Positions 24,138 through 32,575 of a stretch of DNA of 41,943 nucleotides are shown here, piece after piece. The notes beneath the pieces are model-generated. The model was not told the DNA's origin, made no database searches, and saw only the letters and a list, made by a program, of their open reading frames with translations. Where the stretch lies: positions 1-41,943 of the forward strand of contig CAJUHQ010000001.1 of the NCBI GenBank assembly GCA_910586095.1, read 5' to 3'. The translations under genes were made by a program, and so were the position numbers. The stretch comes from an uncultured Lachnospiraceae bacterium (GTDB lineage: Bacteria > Bacillota > Clostridia > Lachnospirales > Lachnospiraceae). Position 1 is the first letter of the stretch, and each line of letters begins with the position of its first letter.

Positions 24138-24836
24138 ATGGAGGAGATTGTGGAGCGAATTGTGGCATCAGGTATTGTAAGTGCATATGGAAGAAGAACA
24201 GTTCTTGCGGGAGTACATATCACAGCAGAGGCAGGACAGTGTATTGGGATTGTGGGAAAGAATGGATGCGGCAAGTCAACTTTTTTGAATATTTTGGCGG
24301 GGTTGTACAAACCACAAGAGGGAGAGATTTACTTTGATGGGCAGAAGGCATCAGGGAGGTTGGCTAGAAAACTTTTTATAAACTATACGGGGTATGTACC
24401 GCAGGAAAATAATTTGATACCTGAACTTCGTGTGATCGACAATCTTCGTTTATGGTATCGTGATAAGAATATATTAGAGCAGGAGCTAAAACAAGGGTTT
24501 CTGCATGCCTTGGGGCTAGAAGAAATGTGTCAAATGAAGGCAGGAAAGCTTTCGGGAGGCATGAAAAAGCGTGTGAGTATAGGGTGTGCACTGGCGGGAA
24601 GACCGCCAATTTTAATTTTAGATGAGCCAGATGCAGCATTAGATTTACCAGGAAAGGACGAGATTCGTCGCTATCTCGCTCTGTATAGACAGGCCGGCGG
24701 TACGATCATTATGGCAACACACGATGAGAGTGGATTGGCCCTATGTGATAGAGTGTTTGCCTTAGTTGCGGGTAGCAGTAAGGAAATTTGTCCGTTGCTT
24801 CGGGGAGAGGCATTATTAAAAGAGCTTGGCATATAA
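24138..24836 (+). CDS. ABC transporter ATP-binding protein
   Basis: About 232 residues, one ABC domain. Walker A is VGKNGCGKST, the Q-loop GYVPQENN, the signature LSGGMKKRVSIG, Walker B ILILDEPDAALD and the switch His in ATHDESG. The single domain with short length fits an ABC-2 type exporter of the CcmA/drug-export class. The start is uncertain: ATG 24138 lacks a clear ribosome site, GTG 24162 has GGAG six bases upstream, and TTG 24102 extends the frame. The likely membrane partner is the large permease at 27251-29398, with the repeat protein between them; gaps are 66 and 59 bases. Substrate unknown. Confidence 0.88.
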   Translation: MEEIVERIVASGIVSAYGRRTVLAGVHITAEAGQCIGIVGKNGCGKSTFLNILAGLYKPQEGEIYFDGQKASGRLARKLFINYTGYVPQENNLIPELRVIDNLRLWYRDKNILEQELKQGFLHALGLEEMCQMKAGKLSGGMKKRVSIGCALAGRPPILILDEPDAALDLPGKDEIRRYLALYRQAGGTIIMATHDESGLALCDRVFALVAGSSKEICPLLRGEALLKELGI

Positions 24837-24902
24837 ATTCAGACAAAAGTAGAACAAAACAAAGTGTTATGCAGATGAAAGAGTAGAAGGAGTGAGAAGA
24901 AC

Positions 24903-27191
24903 GTGGAGGAAAACAAAAATTTAGAGACAAAACAAAACAGTTCATTGTATGGAGATTCTCAAACAGGTACAGAAAAAGAACTAGTGCCTCAAGATGATAG
25001 GGAATCTGCTATCTATGGTCAGACATCTGAGCAGACTGAAACAAAAACTGTAGAATCTGTGGAAACTACGCAGTCAGCCCCTATTCGATTAGAGAAAACG
25101 ATACAGCCAAATGAGCAAAACACACAGACATTTGCACAAGATAACCAGTTATCGAACAATAGTTCGGACAATGCGGTCAATGCGCAGAAAGATAGCGCAG
25201 ACCAATCTACATACAAACCTCAGCAAGGAATAAATCAAGGTCAGCCACTATATGGAAATCAGCCAGGAATGAATCAAGGGCAACCACTATATGGAAGTCA
25301 GCCAGGAGCGAATCAAGGGCAACCACTATATGGAAGTCAGCCAGGAGCGAATCAAGGTCAGCCATTGTATGGAAATCAGCCAGGAATGAATCAAGGGCAA
25401 CCATTGTATGGAAGTCAGCCAGGAATGAATCAAGGTCAGCCATTGTATGTGAATCAGCCAGGAATGAATCAAGGTCAGCCACTATATGGAAATCAACCAG
25501 GAGTGAATCAAGGCCAACCACTATATGGAAATCAACCAGGAATGAATCAAGGCCAACCACTATATGGAAATCAGCCAGGAATGAATCAAGGCCAACCATT
25601 GTATGGTGGTCAACCTAATTTTGTACCAGGGCAGATGCAAAATTCCCAGGGACCAAAGCCAAAGAAGAAGATGGCTGGCGTTATGATTGGTATTTTGGCC
25701 GTGGCATCTGTGGCGTTGATTGTAGTGCTGGGATCGATACTTTCTAAGACGCTGTTTCGCAAGGAAGATCCTAAAGTATTGGTAGAAAAAGGCATGGAAA
25801 ATATGACTCTGGAAATGGAGGCTTATACAAGTTCAATTGCTGAAGAAATTGGAGTAGAAGCGTTAGAAACGTTTAGAAACAACCAATCTGTACATAGCAA
25901 TATTGATTTGTCTTTTACTGCACCATATGCATTAGATATGGATAATATCAATGTTGAGTTAGATGCAATTGTGGATTACAAGAACAAAAAGGCTATGTGC
26001 GAGCTGATCGTTGGGGCATATGGTTTTGATTTGAGTGCCGGAGAGTTTGTTGCTTCTGACAATACATTGTATGTTGAATCACCATTTTTCTTGGGCGATA
26101 ATGTTTATAGCGTGAATTTGGATAATCTTGGAAGTGAGTTTAATCGTTCGGCATGGTCAGATATTTTAGGCATGGAGCTTGATGAAAATCAGATATATAC
26201 GTTGTTCGGTGCGACAGAAACTGTGGAAAGCAACCAATATGATGAGGAACTCAAGGCATTAGCACAAAAATATTCAGATAAAATAGCAGAAGCGGCAAGC
26301 TATGAGCTGCTCGATACGAAAAAAGAGTTTGAACTTGGAGATAAAATGGTTTCTTGCCGTGGGGTTTCCTATACGGTTCCTAAAGATGTCTACAATGAAA
26401 TGATTATAGGTATCAATAAAGACATACAGGAAAGTGAGTTTTACACAAGTATTCTCACAGAAATGGTAGAGGAGGCATCCGCCTATGATGTTGATATCGA
26501 CGAACTTAGAACAGAAGTTAATGAGTTTCTAGATGAAGCATTGTCCATAAGGTTAGAACAAGACTATGTTGTCAACTTTTATCTAGATCCTAAGGGACGT
26601 ATTATTAATATTTCGACACCAAAGGATATTGCGGTAAAAGGAGATGGGATTAATATTGATGCATTTTCAATAGATATTCAATTCACTGGACAGGAACGCA
26701 CATTGGATGAGATTGAAGGAGGAATTTATTTTCGAACTGGAAGTAGAGTGCTCTATCTAGGCATTGAGAGAGAAGCAAGCGTTACACAAGATATGTACAG
26801 TGAAGATATTTTACTGCTCTTGCAAGAAGACAATCATGAAGAAGATATCACATTCCGCTATTGGAATGACTGGAGCTATACAGATAAGACATATGATTTG
26901 CGCTTCTCAATTGATTCGGGAGATGCCAACATGATTATTAGTGCTGACGGAGGATTTTCGGATATTGTGCCAGGTGAGGGATATACATTCCACATTAACA
27001 ATGCAGTGCTGAATATAGATGGAGAGGATTTGTTGATTATAAGCGGAAAGATAAAGACAGGAGCAGCAAAAGAAGAAATTAAGGTACCATCTCATTCAAC
27101 CAATCTGTTAGAGATGAGTGAGTTGGAGATTTGGAATCTGTTGAGTGGTACAGATACATTTTACGCAGATCCAGATTTTCCGATTGGCTAA
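24903..27191 (+). CDS. Membrane protein with ten cytoplasmic 13-residue repeats and a large outer domain
   Basis: 762 residues, GTG start with AAGGAG ten bases upstream. Residues 1-105 are polar and disordered. Residues 106-235 are ten tandem copies of a 13-residue unit (consensus NQPGMNQGQPLYG). The basic KPKKK stretch before one membrane segment (about 258-281, MAGVMIGILAVASVALIVVL) puts the repeats inside the cell. The remaining ~480 residues are outside: beta-rich, acidic, with no catalytic motif that I recognise (starts DPKVLVEKGMENMTLEMEAY). It lies between an ABC ATPase and a double permease gene and is probably part of the same complex. The membrane CPBP protease at 37360 has a similar Q/P/Y-G-rich cytoplasmic head. 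Function unknown; an accessory or sensing subunit is an inference. Confidence 0.85.
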   Translation: MEENKNLETKQNSSLYGDSQTGTEKELVPQDDRESAIYGQTSEQTETKTVESVETTQSAPIRLEKTIQPNEQNTQTFAQDNQLSNNSSDNAVNAQKDSADQSTYKPQQGINQGQPLYGNQPGMNQGQPLYGSQPGANQGQPLYGSQPGANQGQPLYGNQPGMNQGQPLYGSQPGMNQGQPLYVNQPGMNQGQPLYGNQPGVNQGQPLYGNQPGMNQGQPLYGNQPGMNQGQPLYGGQPNFVPGQMQNSQGPKPKKKMAGVMIGILAVASVALIVVLGSILSKTLFRKEDPKVLVEKGMENMTLEMEAYTSSIAEEIGVEALETFRNNQSVHSNIDLSFTAPYALDMDNINVELDAIVDYKNKKAMCELIVGAYGFDLSAGEFVASDNTLYVESPFFLGDNVYSVNLDNLGSEFNRSAWSDILGMELDENQIYTLFGATETVESNQYDEELKALAQKYSDKIAEAASYELLDTKKEFELGDKMVSCRGVSYTVPKDVYNEMIIGINKDIQESEFYTSILTEMVEEASAYDVDIDELRTEVNEFLDEALSIRLEQDYVVNFYLDPKGRIINISTPKDIAVKGDGINIDAFSIDIQFTGQERTLDEIEGGIYFRTGSRVLYLGIEREASVTQDMYSEDILLLLQEDNHEEDITFRYWNDWSYTDKTYDLRFSIDSGDANMIISADGGFSDIVPGEGYTFHINNAVLNIDGEDLLIISGKIKTGAAKEEIKVPSHSTNLLEMSELEIWNLLSGTDTFYADPDFPIG
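25218..25607 (+). repeat. Ten tandem 39-bp coding repeats
   Basis: Ten in-frame units of 39 bases encode NQPG(M/A/V)NQGQPLY(G/V) with Asn/Ser alternation at the first position. The first unit is a variant (PQQGINQGQPLYG). Differences between units are mostly single bases (ggt/ggg/ggc, cca cta/cca ttg), which fits recent expansion by slippage or recombination; copy number is likely variable between strains. Confidence 0.95.
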
Positions 27192-27250
27192 AGATGTAAG
27201 AACGATTCTGGAGAATTGGTTATGATTGTTAAGGCGGATAAATAAAAGTT

Positions 27251-29398
27251 ATGGATAGATATAGTAAAAGAATAGTTGTTTGGATACAAACAGAATATAA
27301 GAGGGCAGCAGCAATGCTGCCCTTGGTTTTAAAAAGGGCAGTGTTATTAGCCGTAGGGTGTATGGTGATAGCATGCCTTCTTGTTTTTTGCGTGGGGAAG
27401 AATGTGAATACTGCTGAGAAAATGAAGATTGGTTATGTAGCTGAAGAAAGTCAACTCACTAAGTTTGCAATTACTTATGTACAAAACATGGAAGTTATAC
27501 AAAAAATGTGTATGTTGGAGGCAGTGGAGAAGGAGATAGGACTACAGAAGCTAGAAAATGAGGAGTTTGCAGCGGTAGTGGAACTTCCACAGGATATCAT
27601 TCATGAGATCTTGTCAGGAAGCAATGCCCCAGCAGTACTATATTTGCCAAATCATAACAAGATAGCCAATGAAGAAGGCTTTCGCGCAGCAAGTAGCATG
27701 CTTTTTTGGGAGTTTGCGGATGCTGCGATAGGCACACTTGGCATAGCACAGGCAGAGATTTATGCAACGCCTATTTTGTTGCAGGAGCTGGCACAAAAAA
27801 GTGGATTAGAACCTGCGGTGTATGATGACACGTTGTTACAGACTATGAATGACGAAATCAATCGGTTTAATCTTCTTACAGTGGCTGCACGTGAGAATAT
27901 CTTTCGTGCACATTTGTTGTCTGTCACAGAAAATGCAACGTATGCAGTGTATTATTCCAGTGCCTTTTTTACGATTTATATGCTTCTTTCAGGGCTTTTT
28001 TTTGGAATGTTTTGTAAGCGTACCAAATTAGAACAAGATATAGTGGCTAAGCGGTTGGGGGTTCCTTATACAGTACAGTTTATTGTAAGATGTCTGGCAG
28101 GAACGCTATTGATGGTAGGAGTGGCTATGTTGCCATTTTTAGTATTTTTATTTCCAGTTATACGTGAAAATGTGGCTATTAGCTGGTCAGTGCAAGGAAT
28201 CGGTATCTTGCTGTTCATAATAGTAATAATGACTATTTATTTTATGACCATTTATCATCTGGTAGAGAATCATTCATCAGCATTGACAGGAATCGGGTTG
28301 TTGGCGCTAGTACAGGCGTATGTGTCAGGATGTCTGATCCCGTCTGTATTGTTGCCAGAGCCTGTGAAAGCAATAGGAAAGTTGACTCCTGCATCACTGA
28401 TGAAAGCAGGATTCATGATCTTGTTCACAGGAGACAAAAAGAATGTTTTTCACATAGTCATGGGTTTGGCTCTGTGGGGATTGATTTTAGTGGTATTAGC
28501 AAAAACAACTACGAAAATTGCCAATATGCTAATATATAGACACAAGCAACATTCCATATCTTTTCGGATACCAGGCAACAGCATTAGAATTCCATCTATT
28601 GTGATGGTGTTGCTGCGGCGCTTGATGCACAGAAAAAGCATATGGATATGCATGGGGCTTGTGATTGTGCTATCAATAACAATTGTCAGGACAGAGCGAC
28701 AGGCTCAAACGCAGATCAAAGCGGCTGTATATGATGAACAGGGGTGCTATTCTTCTGTTTTGGCAAAGGATACATCCTCCCTGGTCACATTTGTAAGATA
28801 TGAAAGTGAGGAAGAAGTTAGACAGGCAGTGTTAAGAGGAGAGGCAGAATGTGGGTATATTCTTCCTAGAGATTTGACAAAAAACATTATAGCACAAAAA
28901 GCAAACCAAGCAATTACTGTGTATCAAAATGCGGATGCAATAGTGGTTGCCATTGTAAATGAGGTATTGTTTGAACGAATTTTTCGCGTGGCTTCTCTAG
29001 AGTGGTATGAGCAGTATATTATAGATAGAGCGGATTTTGGCAAAGACAACGATAATAGTGCAAAAGAGAACGATTCCTTTAAAAAGATGGTGGAGAGTGT
29101 TGTGGAACAATGCATTAACTCTGGAGCAACTTTTTCTTTTGAGATTGAGTATATTGGTACAGGAGAAATTATACGTAGCAAAGAGGAGGGCAATAGCACA
29201 TATCCAATACAGACAGTGGTGATGGTAACAGTGATACTATGCGCATTACAGGGAGTTTTGCAGGTGATAAGTGATTGTAGAAAACGGCGATTTTATAAGA
29301 GAAATCGTCTGGTGATGGCAATGCTTACGATTCTGCTGCCAACATTGTTAGGACTCTTAACAAGCGGGGTGTTATTGGTTGCACGCATGTTTTTCTAG
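27251..29398 (+). CDS. Double-length ABC-2 type permease
   Basis: 715 residues built as two similar halves. Each begins with a basic segment and a membrane helix (about 27-49, LKRAVLLAVGCMVIACLLVF; about 460-477, KSIWICMGLVIVLSITIV), followed by an extracytoplasmic alpha/beta region containing KIGYVAEES or KAAVYDEQGC. The first half continues with six membrane helices (about 240-430) including FFTIYMLLSGLFFGMF; the second ends with two more (about 650-712). This matches two fused ABC-2 membrane half-permeases, although the second lacks most of its helix bundle. The ATPase at 24138 is the obvious partner. The ribosome site is weak (AAGGCGGA 14 bases off); an in-frame ATG at 27315 lies in a hairpin. 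Confidence 0.8.
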   Translation: MDRYSKRIVVWIQTEYKRAAAMLPLVLKRAVLLAVGCMVIACLLVFCVGKNVNTAEKMKIGYVAEESQLTKFAITYVQNMEVIQKMCMLEAVEKEIGLQKLENEEFAAVVELPQDIIHEILSGSNAPAVLYLPNHNKIANEEGFRAASSMLFWEFADAAIGTLGIAQAEIYATPILLQELAQKSGLEPAVYDDTLLQTMNDEINRFNLLTVAARENIFRAHLLSVTENATYAVYYSSAFFTIYMLLSGLFFGMFCKRTKLEQDIVAKRLGVPYTVQFIVRCLAGTLLMVGVAMLPFLVFLFPVIRENVAISWSVQGIGILLFIIVIMTIYFMTIYHLVENHSSALTGIGLLALVQAYVSGCLIPSVLLPEPVKAIGKLTPASLMKAGFMILFTGDKKNVFHIVMGLALWGLILVVLAKTTTKIANMLIYRHKQHSISFRIPGNSIRIPSIVMVLLRRLMHRKSIWICMGLVIVLSITIVRTERQAQTQIKAAVYDEQGCYSSVLAKDTSSLVTFVRYESEEEVRQAVLRGEAECGYILPRDLTKNIIAQKANQAITVYQNADAIVVAIVNEVLFERIFRVASLEWYEQYIIDRADFGKDNDNSAKENDSFKKMVESVVEQCINSGATFSFEIEYIGTGEIIRSKEEGNSTYPIQTVVMVTVILCALQGVLQVISDCRKRRFYKRNRLVMAMLTILLPTLLGLLTSGVLLVARMFF
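27303..27322 (+). other. Terminator-like hairpin inside the start of the permease gene
   Basis: GGGCAGCA (27303-27310) and TGCTGCCC (27315-27322) are a perfect 8-bp GC-rich stem with a GCAA tetraloop, followed by TTGGTTTT. GNRA-type loops are very stable. It lies about 50 bases into the frame and could attenuate transcription or translation of the permease. Confidence 0.4.
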
Positions 29399-29460
29399 TG
29401 ACAAAATTAAAGGACAATAAAACAAAAATAGAGGGGTATACGAGAGAGTGGCTCAAAACT

Positions 29461-29527
29461 CTATAAAACCTATTGACTTTATAGGAAATCGGTGTTATAT
29501 ATGTAATAGACATAAGTTTCTATGTCT
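29461..29527 (+). promoter_or_regulatory. Rrf2-nifS-nifU promoter with overlapping inverted repeats (putative Rrf2 operator)
   Basis: The promoter is TTGACT (29473-29478), a 17-base spacer and TATATA (29496-29501). Two inverted repeats overlap the -35: CCTAT-7-ATAGG (29469-29485) and CTATAAA-10-TTTATAG (29461-29484). A third, AGACATA-6-TATGTCT (29508-29527), lies at the predicted transcript start. Rrf2 regulators bind short dyads over their own promoter, so autoregulation is a reasonable inference. Confidence 0.6.
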
Positions 29528-29617
29528 TATAAAGATAACTTGAGAGATCTTTGATGCTTCAATCAAGGAATTTGTCTATTGTATAGAAGATTAAACTGTT
29601 CTGACATGGAGGGGAGT

Positions 29618-30052
29618 ATGACCATATCGACGAAGGGACGTTATGCACTGCGGATTATGATGGATTTAGCAGGTCACATGGGACAAACGATCAAATTAAA
29701 AGATATTGCGTCAAGGCAAGAGATTTCCGAAAAATATATGGAACAAATTATTGCCGTGTTAAACAAGGCAGGGTTTGTGCGCAGTACTCGCGGAGCACAA
29801 GGGGGTTACCAGCTTGTAAAAATGCCCCATGAATATACAGTTGGTATGATTCTGCGGCTGACAGAAGGTTCCTTAGCACCAGTAGAGTGCCTTGCGGAAC
29901 ATGCACTTGCGTGCAAGAGGAAGGAACAATGTGCCACAATAGAGATTTATAAACAAATTTATGAGTCAGTCAATCAAGTGATTGATACCACTACTGTGCA
30001 GGATTTACTAGAGATTGAAGAACAAAAAAGAAAAACAGAATTAACGTGCTAA
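29618..30052 (+). CDS. Rrf2-family Fe-S/cysteine metabolism regulator (IscR-like)
   Basis: 144 residues starting at the canonical MTISTKGRYALRIMMDLAGH. The winged helix runs to about residue 60, with the DNA-contact stretch RSTRGAQGGYQL. Three cysteines C91, C99 and C105 in ECLAEHALACKRKEQC are placed like the cluster ligands of IscR, so it probably carries an Fe-S cluster and senses cluster status. The ATG at 29618 follows GGAGG; an ATG at 29606 in frame is less likely. It heads an operon with cysteine desulfurase and scaffold genes, as IscR does. Its promoter carries inverted repeats. The stop codon is contained in a hairpin that ends just before the nifS ribosome site. Confidence 0.92.
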   Translation: MTISTKGRYALRIMMDLAGHMGQTIKLKDIASRQEISEKYMEQIIAVLNKAGFVRSTRGAQGGYQLVKMPHEYTVGMILRLTEGSLAPVECLAEHALACKRKEQCATIEIYKQIYESVNQVIDTTTVQDLLEIEEQKRKTELTC

Positions 30053-30089
30053 TGCATAAATAAGTGGGATTGCTATATGTATTAGCACG
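30045..30089 (+). other. Stem-loop spanning the Rrf2 stop codon
   Basis: CGTGCTAAT (30045-30053) and ATTAGCACG (30081-30089) are perfect inverted repeats; the stop TAA (30050-30052) is in the 5' arm, and the AGGAGG of nifS begins two bases after the 3' arm. No T-tract follows. It could couple regulator termination to nifS initiation or serve as an RNA cleavage or stability element. Confidence 0.5.
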
Positions 30090-30103
30090 CAGGAGGTATA
30101 GAA

Positions 30104-31294
30104 ATGATTTATTTGGACAATGCATCTACCACTTCTGTCACGCAGGAGGTATTTGAGGCGATGCGCCCATATTTTTGTGAACAGTATGCAAATCCATCGG
30201 CTATATATAGCTTTTCGGGAACGATTATGAAGGCAGTAGATATAGCTAGAAAGCAGGTTGCAGCACTGATTGGTGCACAACACAATGAGATTTATTTTAC
30301 TGCGGGAGGAAGCGAGGCAGATAATTGGGCGATCAAGGCTGCTGCGGATGCATACAAGGAAAAGGGCCGACATATTATCACATCAGCAATTGAGCATCAT
30401 GCTGTTCTACATACTTGCCAGTACTTAGAACGGCAAGGGTATGAAGTGACATATCTTCCTGTGGATGAAAATGGTATGGTGCAGATAGATAAAGTAGAGG
30501 CGGCGATTAGGCCAGATACGATTCTTATTACAATTATGGCGGCAAATAATGAGATTGGCACAATAGAACCATTGCGCGAGATTGGGGAACTTGCGCACAA
30601 AAGAGGAATTGTATTTCACACAGATGCAGTGCAGGCATATGGACATATTCCACTCAATGTAGACGAAATGCATATTGATATGATGAGCATAAGTGGACAT
30701 AAGTTTCATGGGCCAAAGGGAGTTGGCTGTCTGTATATTAGAAAGGGGATTCGTATCGGTTCCTTTATACATGGTGGTGCACAGGAGCGCTCACGCCGTG
30801 CAGGAACACACAATGTACCTGGAATTGTTGGAATGGGAGTAGCGGCAACTCTTGCCGCCAAACAGTTAGAAGAGAATAAAAAAAGTGAGGAAGCATTGCG
30901 GGATTATCTGATTAAGCGAGTATTAGAAGAGATTCCGCACAGCAGATTAAACGGTGATCCAGTGAAACGATTGCCAGGCAATGCAAATTTCTGCTTTCGC
31001 TTTATTGAGGGAGAATCGTTGTTGATTTTATTAGATCAGAAAGGGATCTGCGCATCATCAGGCTCAGCTTGCACATCAGGATCTCTCGATCCATCTCATG
31101 TACTATTGGCAATAGGGCTTCCACATGAGATTGCGCATGGTTCTCTTAGATTGACGCTTTCCGAAGATACAACAAAAGAAGAGATTGATTTTACAGTAGA
31201 GCAGATTAAAACGATTGTTGAACGGCTTCGTAAAATGTCGCCGCTATATGAAGATTTTATAAAACAGCAGGAGAGAAAAGGCAATGTACAGTGA
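30104..31294 (+). CDS. nifS: Cysteine desulfurase NifS/IscS-like
   Basis: 396 residues, a PLP-dependent enzyme that takes sulfur from cysteine for Fe-S cluster assembly. It starts MIYLDNASTTSVTQEVFEAM as in the family. AIEHHAVL holds the His that stacks on PLP. The PLP lysine is K200 in SISGHKFHGPKG and the persulfide cysteine C323 in SSGSACTSGS; the loop is the longer type found in group I (NifS/IscS). AGGAGG precedes the ATG. The stop is overlapped by the scaffold gene (11 bases), so the two proteins are made together. The position next to a U-type scaffold and Rrf2 is the Clostridia version of the isc/nif module; the housekeeping versus nif label cannot be settled from sequence. Confidence 0.95.
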   Translation: MIYLDNASTTSVTQEVFEAMRPYFCEQYANPSAIYSFSGTIMKAVDIARKQVAALIGAQHNEIYFTAGGSEADNWAIKAAADAYKEKGRHIITSAIEHHAVLHTCQYLERQGYEVTYLPVDENGMVQIDKVEAAIRPDTILITIMAANNEIGTIEPLREIGELAHKRGIVFHTDAVQAYGHIPLNVDEMHIDMMSISGHKFHGPKGVGCLYIRKGIRIGSFIHGGAQERSRRAGTHNVPGIVGMGVAATLAAKQLEENKKSEEALRDYLIKRVLEEIPHSRLNGDPVKRLPGNANFCFRFIEGESLLILLDQKGICASSGSACTSGSLDPSHVLLAIGLPHEIAHGSLRLTLSEDTTKEEIDFTVEQIKTIVERLRKMSPLYEDFIKQQERKGNVQ

Positions 31295-31721
31295 AAAGGT
31301 TATGGATCATTTTAACAATCCACGCAATGTAGGGGAACTAGAAAATCCGAGTGGAGTAGGTACTGTAGGAAATGCCAAGTGTGGTGATATCATGCGTATG
31401 TATTTAGATATTGATGAAGAGGGTGTCATTCGCGAGGCAAAATTTAAGACATTTGGTTGTGGGGCGGCTGTGGCTACTAGCAGTATGGCGACAGAACTTG
31501 TAAAGGGCAAGACAGTACAACAGGCGCTTGAAGTGACCAACACAGCGGTAATGGATGCCCTAGACGGGCTTCCTCCTGTCAAAGTGCATTGTTCTTTGCT
31601 TGCGGAGGAGGCAATCCATGCAGCACTCTGGGATTATGCGCAGAAAAATCATATTGAAATAAAAGGATTAAAAAAGCCTGTAGAAGATATTGAGGAAAAG
31701 TTACAGGAGGAAGAGTACTAA
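31284..31721 (+). CDS. nifU: Fe-S cluster scaffold NifU/IscU-like
   Basis: 145 residues. It has the three cluster-binding cysteines and the conserved Asp of IscU/NifU N-terminal domains: C33 and D35 in GNAKCGDIMRMY, C59 in TFGCGAAVATSSMATE and C103 in KVHCSLLAEEAI. It lacks the C-terminal NFU domain of full-length NifU. The last 25 residues form an acidic helical tail (VEDIEEKLQEEEY). It overlaps the end of the desulfurase gene and uses AGGAGA as ribosome site. A strong terminator follows at 31823. Confidence 0.95.
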   Translation: MYSEKVMDHFNNPRNVGELENPSGVGTVGNAKCGDIMRMYLDIDEEGVIREAKFKTFGCGAAVATSSMATELVKGKTVQQALEVTNTAVMDALDGLPPVKVHCSLLAEEAIHAALWDYAQKNHIEIKGLKKPVEDIEEKLQEEEY

Positions 31722-31822
31722 AAAGTAACTGTTATAAACGATCGAATAGGAAAGAGTTTTTTCTATTTACTGCACTAGCCTTGTCAGGTTTGTTGACATT
31801 GTTTAAGAGGATGTGTGCAATA

Positions 31823-31856
31823 AAAAATGGGACGCACAAGCGATCCCATTTTTCAT
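31823..31856 (+). terminator. Rho-independent terminator after the Fe-S operon
   Basis: AAAAATGGGA (31823-31832) pairs with TCCCATTTTT (31844-31853), the loop adding CGC/GCG pairs. The 3' arm ends in five T's. Confidence 0.85.
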
Positions 31857-32113
31857 AATATTTTTTCAATCCACAGCCTACACAAACTTATATTCGATAA
31901 AAGAAAGACGTTTTTGATATAACGTAAGCTGACTTTTTTATTGTATCTGAAAAAATAGAATTAGTCAATTGAAGTATGAGTGGTCTAAATGAAGCAGGAA
32001 TACTTTTTGATTAGGGGATTGAACCGAATATTGTTCGTGAACCTTTGTATGAAGGAATTAGATTTTGAGCCAGCGCTCTAATTTGTGGGGTGTTGGTGGC
32101 ATGGAGAATAAAT
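31857..32113 (+). other. Gene-free stretch before the Nudix gene, possible decayed coding fragment
   Basis: No intact gene was seen. A frame at 31976-32068 reads MSGLNEAGILFD, a TAG stop, then GIEPNIVREPLYEGIRF and TGA. The second part looks protein-like, which may mean a broken gene remnant, but the pieces are too short to assign. The rest is AT-rich without a clear promoter. Confidence 0.2.
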
Positions 32114-32575
32114 ATGAGAATGACAACATTATGTTACATAGAGAAGGATGGAAGTTATTTGATGCTTCACCGCAATAAAAAGAAGCACGATATCAACCAT
32201 GAAAAGTGGATTGGAGTGGGAGGACATGCAGAGGATGGCGAAAGTCCAGAAGAGTGTCTTCTACGTGAAGTAAAAGAAGAGACAGGAGTGACTCTTACTT
32301 CTTACAAGTTTAGAAGTCTGATAACGTTTATCAGCGATCAATGTGAACCAGAGCAAATGTGCCTATTTACAGCAGATGCATTTATAGGGGAGATCACAGA
32401 GTGTGATGAAGGCGATTTATTGTGGGTTCCAAAGGATAAGATTTTGTCATTGCCAACATGGGAAGGGGATATCTTGTTCTTAGAGCCAATCTTGCATGGG
32501 GAGCAACGTTTTTTTACCCTAAAATTGGTATATGAAGGGGATATTTTGACAGAACATCAAATACACTTCTATTGA
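32114..32575 (+). CDS. Nudix hydrolase (8-oxo-dGTP diphosphatase-like)
   Basis: 153 residues. The Nudix box GHAEDGESPEECLLREVKEE followed by TGV fits Gx5Ex7REUxEExGU exactly, so Mg2+-dependent cleavage of a nucleoside diphosphate derivative is expected. The N-terminus MRMTTLCYIEKDGSYLMLHR and the KWIGVGG stretch before the box resemble MutT/YjhB-type 8-oxo-dGTP diphosphatases of Firmicutes. A GTG at 32090 extends the frame by eight codons, but GGAG seven bases before ATG 32114 favours the latter. The stop codon lies inside a strong hairpin shared with the convergent gene on the minus strand. Confidence 0.9.
   Translation: MRMTTLCYIEKDGSYLMLHRNKKKHDINHEKWIGVGGHAEDGESPEECLLREVKEETGVTLTSYKFRSLITFISDQCEPEQMCLFTADAFIGEITECDEGDLLWVPKDKILSLPTWEGDILFLEPILHGEQRFFTLKLVYEGDILTEHQIHFY

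Noticed and set aside
25207..25599. Long minus-strand open frame with regular LDSFLADFH-type repeats
   Set aside because: It is the antisense reading of the 39-bp tandem repeats; the plus-strand gene has a ribosome site, a membrane segment and a long continuation.
25218..25607. CRISPR-like regular array
   Set aside because: Units are contiguous 39-bp coding repeats with no unique spacers, and no cas genes are present.
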